Part shown: piece after piece, positions 43,701 through 52,186 of the stretch
How positions within the stretch are numbered: position 1 is the first letter of the stretch
How the letters are laid out: the number at the start of each line of letters is the position of its first letter
Position numbers and translations under genes: made by a program
The notes under the pieces: model-generated
What the model was told of the DNA's origin: nothing
The model's database searches: none
Seen by the model: only the letters and a program-made list of their open reading frames with translations
Assembly (NCBI GenBank): GCA_011191875.1
Contig: DUFC01000032.1
Span: forward strand, 1 to 60,010
DNA: 60,010 bases
Direction of reading: 5' to 3'
From: Dehalococcoidia bacterium
Lineage (GTDB): Bacteria > Chloroflexota > Dehalococcoidia > Dehalococcoidales > W498

Positions 43701-45479
43701 TTATACTAGCATACCTTCCATCTGAGCTACGATTTGCTCATTGGTATAGTGCTTAAGATTAATAGCATCACTAGGGCAACCACCAACACAGGCACCACAG
43801 CCCTTACATAGGGCTTCGTTAACCCGACACACCTTCTTCTCCTCATCATAGTCGACAGCACTAAAGGAGCAAACCAGCTTGCAAATCTGGCACCCGGAGC
43901 AGATTTTTTCATTAATAACGGCAGTAGCTGCCTCAACCTCAACCCTCCCTTTACTAATCATAGCCAGAACCTCAGCCGCTGCCGCTGAAGCCTGAGCCAC
44001 GGTATCAGGTATATCCTTAGGACCCTGACAGCAGCCAGCCACAAATATCCCGTCAGTCATAGTAGCTACCGGGTCTAGTTTGGGGTGTTTCTCCAGGAAG
44101 AAACCATCGGCACTGCGACTAATATTGAATAACCGAGCCACAGCCTCGGCATCTGGTTGTGCCTCAAGAGCGACGCTTAGAATAATCATATCCACCGGCA
44201 GGCGACGCTGCCTGCCGATTAAGGTATCCTCAAATTGAACAATGAGTTTTCCTTCTTCTTCAGGTGTTTCGGCTATATCGGTTATTTCGGCTGGGCGACC
44301 TCGGATAAAAATCGTCCCTTCATCAAGCACCCGATTGTAGAATTCCTCAAAGCCTTTACCAAAGCTCCTAATATCAATATAGAGTTCGTAGACCTCAGCC
44401 TCGCTATGCTCCTTTATCAGGTGAGCAAGCTTCATAGAATACATGCAGCAAACCCGGGAGCAATACTCGTGATACTTCTCATCTCTACTGCCAACACAGT
44501 GGATGATGGCGATGCTCTTCGGATGTGAACCGTCTTTAAGCAAGATTTCACCCTCGGTCGGTCCGGCTGAATTAACCATTCTCTCAAACTCGAGGCTGGT
44601 GACAACATTATCCAGGCGCCCATAACCATATTGATAAATAGGAGACGGGTCAAAGGCATTAAAGCCAGTGGCTACGATTATGTTACCGACCTCTACTTCT
44701 ATGATTTCATCCTCCTGCTCAAAATCAATAGCATTTGGCTCGCAGAATTCCTCACAGATTTTGCATTCGCCGGTAACAAAATGGACACATTTTTCACGGT
44801 CTATTACCGGAACATTGGGCACTGCTTGGGGGAAGGGAATGTAGACAGGTGCCCTTGATTCTAATCCCACATTATATTCAGAGAGGATTGGTATTGGTTT
44901 CTTGTTTGTAGTATCCTCGAGTTCAATTGCGTCCGTAGGGCAAACAGAAGCACAGGCCCCACAACATAGGCACACATCTAGGTCTATGTCTAAAGTCCCC
45001 TGAAATGGGGTCTCTACCTTACGGTCAACCCCTCGGCCAATAAAATTAATTGCACTTACTCCTATCCTTTCATCGCAAATTCGGGTACATAAGCCGCAGA
45101 GAATGCATTTCTCATCCTCCAGTTTGAATCTCGGCTTTTCAACTCCATACTCCTTAGCTAAATCCTGGATTATCTTCACATTTGGACATCGTGCCAGCAT
45201 TAACTCGACGAGCATTTTGCGTAGTTCAATAACATCAGGAGATTTGGTATTTACTACCAGACCTTCCTCCACAGGGTAGTTACAGGAAGTGACTATCCTG
45301 CTTCTGCCTCTACTGATTATTTCCACAGAACATAGACGGCACGCACCAAAGGGGGAAAGGGCTGGGTGATAACAAAGTGTAGGTATATCAATGCCCAGAC
45401 TTTTGGCCATATCTAAAATGGTCTTTCCCTCTTCAGCTTTGACCTCTCTGCCATCTATCTGTAAAGTTATTTCATCCAT
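43701..45479 (-). CDS. Fusion: NuoG/HydA-N-like Fe-S module joined to the C-terminal part of HdrA
   Basis: N-term CYHPALSPFGACRLCSVEI and two 4Fe-4S motifs; then APVYIPFPQAVPNVPVIDREKC...GNIIVATGF, VARLFNISRSADGFFLEKHPKLDPV, C-terminal 2x4Fe-4S as in HdrA. Confidence 0.9.
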   Translation of the reverse strand: MDEITLQIDGREVKAEEGKTILDMAKSLGIDIPTLCYHPALSPFGACRLCSVEIISRGRSRIVTSCNYPVEEGLVVNTKSPDVIELRKMLVELMLARCPNVKIIQDLAKEYGVEKPRFKLEDEKCILCGLCTRICDERIGVSAINFIGRGVDRKVETPFQGTLDIDLDVCLCCGACASVCPTDAIELEDTTNKKPIPILSEYNVGLESRAPVYIPFPQAVPNVPVIDREKCVHFVTGECKICEEFCEPNAIDFEQEDEIIEVEVGNIIVATGFNAFDPSPIYQYGYGRLDNVVTSLEFERMVNSAGPTEGEILLKDGSHPKSIAIIHCVGSRDEKYHEYCSRVCCMYSMKLAHLIKEHSEAEVYELYIDIRSFGKGFEEFYNRVLDEGTIFIRGRPAEITDIAETPEEEGKLIVQFEDTLIGRQRRLPVDMIILSVALEAQPDAEAVARLFNISRSADGFFLEKHPKLDPVATMTDGIFVAGCCQGPKDIPDTVAQASAAAAEVLAMISKGRVEVEAATAVINEKICSGCQICKLVCSFSAVDYDEEKKVCRVNEALCKGCGACVGGCPSDAINLKHYTNEQIVAQMEGMLV

Positions 45480-45487
45480 TTTGACCT

Positions 45488-47410
45488 CTATTTCTTGCCT
45501 CTTACTAAGCTCCTCTCTTTCTCTGGGAGTGACGCTGGCACTGGCTCACCTGATATCTTTATCACCGCACCAAAGCGAGTTGGGCAAGCGTCAAAACACA
45601 CGCCGCACTTAATACACTTAGCCTGGTCAATAACATGGATTTGGTTTTTACCTCCACTTATTGCCTCCACCGGGCAGTTTCTAAGGCAAATCATGCAAGC
45701 CTGGCACTTACTAGGCTCAATATAGTATGAAACTAACTCCTTGCAGACAAGAGCCGGACATTTGCTCTCCTTAATGTGAGCTTGGTATTCGTCACCAAAA
45801 TAACGAATAGTGGTTGATACTGGGTTAGCGGCACTTGTTCCCAAAGCGCAGAGAGAAGCTTTGGTCATCAGTCGGGACAATTCTTCAAGAAGCTCAATAT
45901 CACCTTCGTTACCCTTGCCCTCAACGATATTATTTAATACCTCACGCATGTGCTTTAATCCTTCGCGACAGGGAATGCATTTCCCGCACGATTCGTCGCA
46001 AAGGAAATCAACAAAATAGCGAGCTACATCCACTACACAGGTATCTTCATCCATTACAATCATGCCACCTGAGCCCATCATCGAGCCCAATTTGGTTAGC
46101 TCATCAAAATCTACAGGAGTATCAAGGTATTGCTCAGGAATAACACCTCCCGAGGGACCACCAGTTTGCACCGCCTTGAATTTCTTGTCTCCAGGAATTC
46201 CTCCGCCTATATTATAAATAATTTCCCTCAGGCTCATGCCCATGGGCACTTCTACCAAACCAGTATTGTTTACCTTCCCCACTAGTGAGAAAATCTTTGT
46301 CCCCTTGCTTCCTTCAGTGCCAATAGAGGTAAACCACTCAGCGCCATTATTGATGATAAGTGGCACATTAGCCAGGGTTTCTACATTATTCAGATTACTT
46401 GGTCTTTCCCAAATACCGCTTACCGCAGTACGAATATACTTCGGTCTTGGCTCGCCTACTTTTCCTTCTATTGCCGTCATCAAGGCGCTGGACTCACCGG
46501 AGACAAAAGCCCCAGCCCCGCGATGAACATTGACGATAAAATCAAATCCTGAACCAAGGATATTTTGCCCAAGGAAGCCATATTCCTCAGCCTGTTTGAT
46601 GGCAATATCTACATTTTCCACCGCCAGGGGGTATTCTTGTCGTACATAGATAAACCCTTCATGAGAGCCAATAGTATAGGCACTAATAACTAAGCCCTCA
46701 AGGACGCTGTGGGGGTTCCCTTCAAGGACAGCTCTATCCATAAAAGCTCCAGGGTCTCCCTCATCAGCGTTAACGATGACATATTTAGGCTCTCTTGGAA
46801 CATTTCTAGTCGTCTCCCATTTCTTGGCGGCAGGAAATCCCCCGCCACCGCGGCCCCTCAAATTAGCCCTTTTCACTTCTTCTAGGACTTGCTCTGGTGT
46901 CATATCAAAGAGCGCCTTAGCTAACGCTCTGTAGCCACCAATGGCGAGGTAATCTTCAATACTTTTAGGATCGATGTTAATGTTAGTACCAATTAGAAGT
47001 CGTTTTTGATTCTTATAAAAGGGGATTTCAGATTCATGAGTTACTTTTTCGCCAGTAGTTGGGTCAGTGTAAAGTAGGCGGTCGATAACCTTCCTCTCCT
47101 TTATTGTTTCAGAGATAATCTCAGGAATGTCATCAGGCTTTACCTGAAGATAACATATCTCTTCAGGGTAGATAACCATAATGGGACCTCTCTCGCAAAA
47201 ACCAGGACAACCTGTTTCTTTAATATCCACATCAGCATTTAAGCCTTGCTTTTTAATCTCTTCTTTAAGAGCAGCGATGACTTTAGCTGCGCCAGAGGCG
47301 AGACAGCCAGTCCCAGCACAAACTGCGATACGCGGCTTATTTTGGTCTCTTTTGGACAATATTTCTTGCCTAAGTTCCTCTAACTCAGTATTTGAGTTTA
47401 TTCGTGCCAT
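45488..47410 (-). CDS. NuoF/HydB-like flavin subunit, long form with N-terminal [2Fe-2S] and C-terminal 2x[4Fe-4S] domains
   Basis: CAGTGCLASGA...ETGCPGFCERGP; RGRGGGGFPAAKKW; CGKCIPCREG; CQACMICLRNCP, CIKCGVCFDACP. Confidence 0.93.
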   Translation of the reverse strand: MARINSNTELEELRQEILSKRDQNKPRIAVCAGTGCLASGAAKVIAALKEEIKKQGLNADVDIKETGCPGFCERGPIMVIYPEEICYLQVKPDDIPEIISETIKERKVIDRLLYTDPTTGEKVTHESEIPFYKNQKRLLIGTNINIDPKSIEDYLAIGGYRALAKALFDMTPEQVLEEVKRANLRGRGGGGFPAAKKWETTRNVPREPKYVIVNADEGDPGAFMDRAVLEGNPHSVLEGLVISAYTIGSHEGFIYVRQEYPLAVENVDIAIKQAEEYGFLGQNILGSGFDFIVNVHRGAGAFVSGESSALMTAIEGKVGEPRPKYIRTAVSGIWERPSNLNNVETLANVPLIINNGAEWFTSIGTEGSKGTKIFSLVGKVNNTGLVEVPMGMSLREIIYNIGGGIPGDKKFKAVQTGGPSGGVIPEQYLDTPVDFDELTKLGSMMGSGGMIVMDEDTCVVDVARYFVDFLCDESCGKCIPCREGLKHMREVLNNIVEGKGNEGDIELLEELSRLMTKASLCALGTSAANPVSTTIRYFGDEYQAHIKESKCPALVCKELVSYYIEPSKCQACMICLRNCPVEAISGGKNQIHVIDQAKCIKCGVCFDACPTRFGAVIKISGEPVPASLPEKERSLVRGKK

Positions 47411-47419
47411 CGCTTCTCC

Positions 47420-47872
47420 TTAATCATAGCTCTCCAAAATCTCTTTAACCTTCGCCGTAGTCACATTGCCATAATAGTCTTTATCAACTACTATTACCGG
47501 TCCTAAGGCACAGCAGCCGAGGCAATTAACCCTCTCCAAGGTAAACTTCATATCTTGTGTCGTCTTACCAGCTTTAATCTTTAAGCTTTCCTCTACCTTA
47601 TCCATAATCCTTGGACCGCCTCGCACATGGCAGGCAGTGCCTAGACAGACATTCACTATATGCTTTCCTCTCGGCGTCAGACTCATGGCTTTATAAAAGC
47701 TAGCCACGCGATATATTTGACTTAGCGGAATTTGGAGCCTTTCGTTAATACGCAGTATGGCTTGCTTAGGGATCCAGTTGAATTCGTTTTGCATATCTAG
47801 GAGTAACTGAATTAAAACTTCCTGCTTAGCAGGATGTCTATCTATAATTTCATCAACTTTCTCTGCTTCCAT
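47420..47872 (-). CDS. NuoE/HydC-like [2Fe-2S] subunit
   Basis: YRVASFYKAMSLTPRGKHIVNVCLGTACHVRG...NCLGCCALGP; start at ATG 47872 behind GGAGAGGAGGAG. Confidence 0.92.
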   Translation of the reverse strand: MEAEKVDEIIDRHPAKQEVLIQLLLDMQNEFNWIPKQAILRINERLQIPLSQIYRVASFYKAMSLTPRGKHIVNVCLGTACHVRGGPRIMDKVEESLKIKAGKTTQDMKFTLERVNCLGCCALGPVIVVDKDYYGNVTTAKVKEILESYD

Positions 47873-48674
47873 CTCCTCCTCTCCTTTCCCCTTGAGGCAC
47901 ATATCTCACCGGGCAATTCTTATAGCACTCCCCACAGCCAGTGCACTTATCCATATCAATATATCTTGCCTTCTTCCTGATCTTGACCGTAAAGTTGCCT
48001 ACATACCCTGAGACCTCTACAATCTCACTATAGGTCATTAGCTCAATGTAAGGATGAGAGCCCACCTGTGTCATTCTCGGTGTGAGAATACAGGCTGAGC
48101 AATCCAGGGTGGGGAAGGTCTTATCCAGTTGTGACATATGCCCCCCAATACTGGGTTCCCTCTCTACCATGTAAACCTTATGTTCAGAATCAGCAATCTT
48201 TAACGCCGCCTGAATACCAGCAATACCCCCACCTACTATCAGAGTATTGGGGTTAACCGGGACTTCCCTGGTCTCTAAGGGCTGATGATAATAAACCCGT
48301 CTCACCGCAGCGCTGACTAAAGCTTTGGCTTTCTCCGTAGCCATCTGTTTGTCCTTGGTTACCCAGGAGCAGTGCTCACGAATATTTGCCATCTCAAACA
48401 GGTACGGATTTATCCCCGCCTCCTGGCAGGCACGGCGAAATGTAGGCTCATGCATCGTTGGTGAGCAGGAGGCAACAACTACACGATTAAGACCCAAGTC
48501 TTTAATATCATCTTTGATTAACTGTTGACCAGGCTCAGAACACATAAATTTATAAGCGCGAGCCACCACTACCGAATCCAAATTCTGGGCAAACTGGGCG
48601 ACTTCGGCGCAGTCAACTGTGCCCGCAATGTTACTACCACAATGACAGACATAAACACCAATTCTAGGTTCCAC
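47853..48674 (-). CDS. HdrA N-terminal half (split gene)
   Basis: GVYVCHCGSNIAGTVD, SCSPTMHEPTFRRA, VGGGIAGIQAALKIAD, HMSQLDKTFPTLDCSACILTPRM; ends just after CTGCGECYKNCPVRYVP. Confidence 0.93.
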   Translation of the reverse strand: MEPRIGVYVCHCGSNIAGTVDCAEVAQFAQNLDSVVVARAYKFMCSEPGQQLIKDDIKDLGLNRVVVASCSPTMHEPTFRRACQEAGINPYLFEMANIREHCSWVTKDKQMATEKAKALVSAAVRRVYYHQPLETREVPVNPNTLIVGGGIAGIQAALKIADSEHKVYMVEREPSIGGHMSQLDKTFPTLDCSACILTPRMTQVGSHPYIELMTYSEIVEVSGYVGNFTVKIRKKARYIDMDKCTGCGECYKNCPVRYVPQGERRGGDGSRES

Positions 48675-49563
48675 TCTTAGCCTCCAGCATTACCTTGGAT
48701 ATAGAGTCTAGTACCTTGCGTGGTGAGACTATATTCGTATTTAATCCCAGTGATATAGGGTCAAGCCCTAAAGCAAGTCCAATTAATTGGCTAGTGAATA
48801 AAACGGGCAAGTTATAATTAGTTTTGAATTTACTATTAACACTACCCTGATATGCATCAAGGTTCATCTGGCACAGCGGACAAACGGTAGTAATGCATTG
48901 AGCCCCATTCTCCGCTGCGTTACCCAGTAATTTACGGATTAAGCCTAGAGCCAAATCCTCTTCAGGGATAATTAAAGCGCCGCCACAGCAGCGGTTCTTT
49001 AGTGGATAAGGAACAGCCTCAGCACCCAGACTCTCCACTATGCGGTCAAGAGACTGGGGAGACTCTGGGTTATCAAAGCCATAATCAGGGCGGACCATCT
49101 GGCAGCCGTAGTAGGGGGCTACCTTAAGTCCGTTAAGTGGCAGTTTAACCTTGGACGCAATAACCTCAGGGGTAACCTCATGGTATAGGACTTCTATTAA
49201 CTGCCTTACTTGCACCCCCCCATGATATATTAAATTGACAACAGCTAAAGCCTCGTTTACCTGTGTCGCTAACTGGGGGTGCTCTTTCAGGTATAGGTTC
49301 GCTTGGTGAAGGGTCAGAAAGCAAGAAGGGCAAGGTGTTACCAGGTCTAACCCAGTTTTCTCGGCTAGGGCTAGATTGCGAGCTGCTATCAGAATAGACT
49401 CCAGTTTGTCTAATGAGCCGTATGGTGTTGAGCCACAGCAGGTCCAGTCCTCCAGTTCAATCAACTCAATATCCAGGGATTTAGCTATAGCCTGAACAGA
49501 AACGCCAAGACCGACCGCTGTAGCCTCAGCTGAGCAACCAGGAAAATAGCAGTAGTACTTCAA
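48664..49563 (-). CDS. HdrB-like CCG-domain subunit
   Basis: YFPGCSAEATA, DWTCCGS, CPSCFLTL, CCGGAL, CPLCQMNLD. Confidence 0.94.
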   Translation of the reverse strand: MKYYCYFPGCSAEATAVGLGVSVQAIAKSLDIELIELEDWTCCGSTPYGSLDKLESILIAARNLALAEKTGLDLVTPCPSCFLTLHQANLYLKEHPQLATQVNEALAVVNLIYHGGVQVRQLIEVLYHEVTPEVIASKVKLPLNGLKVAPYYGCQMVRPDYGFDNPESPQSLDRIVESLGAEAVPYPLKNRCCGGALIIPEEDLALGLIRKLLGNAAENGAQCITTVCPLCQMNLDAYQGSVNSKFKTNYNLPVLFTSQLIGLALGLDPISLGLNTNIVSPRKVLDSISKVMLEAKSGT

Positions 49564-50106
49564 CTAAGTAGTCCTAATCTCCGTGAATTTTTGTATGATC
49601 TTGGCTAAATCCTGTTTACCCTTAACCTTATTGGGCATTAACGGCATACGTTTATGCACAAACAGCTTCAAGCCTTGAGACCACATCTTGAGCGCTGCTA
49701 GGGGATTAGTCATCAGATAATACCTGAGCATAATGCCAACCTCGTGGACCCGCCCATTACCCTTAATAGAACTGACAAAGCTGCGATACATAGCTGGGGT
49801 GCGAGTTCCTTTAACTCTAAAGCCTTGCTGATTTGCCAAGCTCTCTAGAGCATGAGCCAGCTCAGTTGGTTTGACATCCTGGGGACAGCGTACGGTGCAC
49901 ATATAACAGGAGAGGCAATACCACATAGAGTTACTAGATAAGACCTCATCTCGCATCCCTGCTCGTATCATGGCAATAATCTTTCGTGGTGGAAATTCCA
50001 TCTTGTTAGCCGCAGGGCAGGAGCCGGTGCACATACCACACTGGATGCAGGCACGGATATTCTCACCGCCAGGGGTAGCCGCAACCTCCTCCATAAAGCT
50101 CTTCAT
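49564..50106 (-). CDS. HdrC-like 2x[4Fe-4S] subunit
   Basis: CIQCGMCTGSCPAANKMEFPPRKIIAMIRAG, CLSCYMCTVRCPQ. Confidence 0.94.
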   Translation of the reverse strand: MKSFMEEVAATPGGENIRACIQCGMCTGSCPAANKMEFPPRKIIAMIRAGMRDEVLSSNSMWYCLSCYMCTVRCPQDVKPTELAHALESLANQQGFRVKGTRTPAMYRSFVSSIKGNGRVHEVGIMLRYYLMTNPLAALKMWSQGLKLFVHKRMPLMPNKVKGKQDLAKIIQKFTEIRTT

Positions 50107-50116
50107 ATCAGCCCGA

Positions 50117-50145
50117 ATATTATCACAAACTTATATGCTTTGCAA
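50117..50145 (-). promoter_or_regulatory. Candidate promoter of the hdrCBA array
   Basis: TTGCAA-N17-TAATAT; -10 ends 10 nt before hdrC ATG. Confidence 0.55.
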
Positions 50146-50246
50146 GCCCCTAAGCCTTCGGTAATTTGGTGACACATCTCTCTTTTTCAAAGTCGTAGAA
50201 GGTGGCTGATGTTCCCTCTGGTTCGCTATTGCGGGGCTCTTTTTTC

Positions 50247-50339
50247 TGTCATTGCGAGGAGCTTTGCGACGAAGCAATCTTCAGGAATGCCCCTCCACTG
50301 GGATTGCCACGCCCTTCTAAGGAAGGGCTCGCAATGACA
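50247..50339. repeat. MITE/REP-like palindromic element
   Basis: 12-bp terminal inverted repeats tgtcattgcgag (50247-50258) / ctcgcaatgaca (50328-50339), internal gcccttctaaggaagggc hairpin. Confidence 0.75.
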
Positions 50340-50420
50340 TGGAAGCAAGGACAAGAAAGTGTCGCATTCTGAGTAACATAGTGTTCCTAGTCTATCTGAA
50401 CTAAATCAGCCCCATCTTAT

Positions 50421-50449
50421 TTGAAATTATTGTCTCTACATGATAAACT
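50421..50449 (+). promoter_or_regulatory. Candidate surE promoter
   Basis: TTGAAA-N17-TAAACT, 27 nt before ATG. Confidence 0.4.
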
Positions 50450-50476
50450 GTAGGTTCGGAAACAAAAAGATTCTAT

Positions 50477-51256
50477 ATGAGAATACTAGTAACTAATGAT
50501 GATGGTATTTTTGCTCAAGGGCTATGGATATTGGTCAAGGAGCTAACTAATATTGCCCAGGTAGTAGTTGTAGCCCCAGATAGAGAGCAGAGTGCCGTAG
50601 GCACTGCAGTTACCTTATGCCGACCGCTAAGAGCACAAAAAGTGATGCCTATGTTACCAGAAGTAGAGACCTACTCGGTAGAGGGTACCCCGGCAGATAG
50701 TGTTATTCTGGCTTTAGGTGAGCTGGTTGGGAACAAGATAGACTTGGTCATTTCGGGCATAAACCATGGGGTAAATCTGGGTGACGATGTATTCATCTCA
50801 GGAACAGTGGGGGCTGCTTTGCAGGGTTATTTGCGTGGTTTACCAGCCCTTGCCATCTCAATAGATGCTATGGATAATCTCCACATGGATAATGCCGCTA
50901 GGGTAGGCGCATTCATAGCTAATGAGATTGACTCTGGTGCTCTGCCTGACAATATTTTTCTTAATATAAACCTGCCCAGTTTGTCTCTAGCCGAAATCAG
51001 AGGGGTAAGAATTACTCGTTTAGCCAGCGATAGCCATGCTAACTCAGTTGAGGAAAGGCACGATAGCAGACGTAGATACTACTGGCTAGTCCGTGACCGA
51101 ATAAAAAAAAATTCGAATAAGGAAACAGATATATGGGCAATAGAGCAAGGTCATATATCTATCACTCCCTTGCATACTAACCTGTCTAGTAAACCTTCGT
51201 CTCCTATCAGGGATAGCCTATGCGCTGACCTTCTTCATGAGTTAGGCAAATGCTAG
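50477..51256 (+). CDS. surE: 5'/3'-nucleotidase SurE
   Basis: ILVTNDDGIFAQGLWILV, DREQSAVG, GTPADSVILAL, SGINHGVNLGDDVFISGTVGAA. Confidence 0.95.
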   Translation: MRILVTNDDGIFAQGLWILVKELTNIAQVVVVAPDREQSAVGTAVTLCRPLRAQKVMPMLPEVETYSVEGTPADSVILALGELVGNKIDLVISGINHGVNLGDDVFISGTVGAALQGYLRGLPALAISIDAMDNLHMDNAARVGAFIANEIDSGALPDNIFLNINLPSLSLAEIRGVRITRLASDSHANSVEERHDSRRRYYWLVRDRIKKNSNKETDIWAIEQGHISITPLHTNLSSKPSSPIRDSLCADLLHELGKC

Positions 51257-51330
51257 ATGGTTGGGAAAAGGTGAGGTATCACTGGATATGTTAGGTGAGT
51301 GCTATAGATTGATACTTGAGAGGGGTTAAA

Positions 51331-51471
51331 GTGCCAAAAAGGACTTATCAACCGAAGAGAATTCCGAGGAAGCGAGAGCATGGCTTTCGGGCGAGAATGA
51401 GTACCCGGGGTGGGCGATCTGTCTTAAAAGCAAGGCGACTCAAGGGACGTAAGAAATTGACCGTGGTATGA
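51331..51471 (+). CDS. rpmH: 50S ribosomal protein L34 (46 aa, not in ORF track)
   Basis: GTG start; [45 protein letters not shown]. Confidence 0.96.
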   Translation: MPKRTYQPKRIPRKREHGFRARMSTRGGRSVLKARRLKGRKKLTVV

Positions 51472-51630
51472 CACAAGAATCAGCACCTTTGCTGGGAGGT
51501 TATTTGTCAACCCTGAAATGGCTTGGTTCGGGGTCAACCTCACCCCTCTGCGTAATTCGTCTCTTCATTTTTGCCTTGATAAATAGCTCCTTTATTAGTA
51601 TTATTAGTAAACTAGCTAAGAGTGAGAACA

Positions 51631-51993
51631 ATGAGCCGAGAAGGATATCTTACTAAATCAGAACAGTATGCATTAGTTTACGACAAAGGTAGCTCGTGGG
51701 CGAATAGTTCATTAGTAATGAAGGCTTTACCCAATGGGCTTACCTTATCCAGGTATGGCTTCTCAGTTAGCAAACGAGTAGGTAAGGCAGTAACCAGAAA
51801 TAGGGTAAAGCGTTTGCTTCGTGAAATCTTGCGATTAACACCACTTAAATCGGGGTGGGACATTATATTTATTGCTCGTTCTGGGGCGGCTAATGCAAGT
51901 TATACTGCTCTTGAGAAATCGGTTGAGGGTTTGTTATCTCAAGCCCAGTTATTGGTGGAGGAGTATGAAGAAATTTGCCCTAAAGTTAATTAG
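51631..51993 (+). CDS. rnpA: Ribonuclease P protein component
   Basis: [26 protein letters not shown]. Confidence 0.93.
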   Translation: MSREGYLTKSEQYALVYDKGSSWANSSLVMKALPNGLTLSRYGFSVSKRVGKAVTRNRVKRLLREILRLTPLKSGWDIIFIARSGAANASYTALEKSVEGLLSQAQLLVEEYEEICPKVN

Positions 51994-52174
51994 ACTTTAT
52001 CAATTGACCCTATCGCAGGTTATGCCACCATCCTGTCGCTTTACCCCAACCTGCTCTCAATATACCTATGAAGCTGTGTCAAAATATGGTTTCTGGAAAG
52101 GGACATGGCTGGGGATGAGGCGATTATCTCGTTGCCATCCCTTCCATCCCGGTGGTTATGACCCTGTGCCATGA
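51965..52174 (+). CDS. yidD: Membrane protein insertion efficiency factor YidD
   Basis: [30 protein letters not shown]...[13 protein letters not shown]. Confidence 0.95.
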   Translation: MKKFALKLIRLYQLTLSQVMPPSCRFTPTCSQYTYEAVSKYGFWKGTWLGMRRLSRCHPFHPGGYDPVP

Positions 52175-52186
52175 TAGAAGGAGTAA

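Noticed and set aside
43701-48674. Explanation of split hdrA as a simple frameshift pseudogene
   Set aside because: The halves are about 2.4 kb apart with intact NuoE/NuoF genes between them, all Cys and FAD motifs are kept, and the second half is cleanly fused to another domain with no internal stops. A misassembly cannot be excluded without reads.
51468-51656. 62-aa ORF between rpmH and rnpA
   Set aside because: Overlaps both the rpmH stop and the rnpA start, no recognisable domain or SD; probably spacer.
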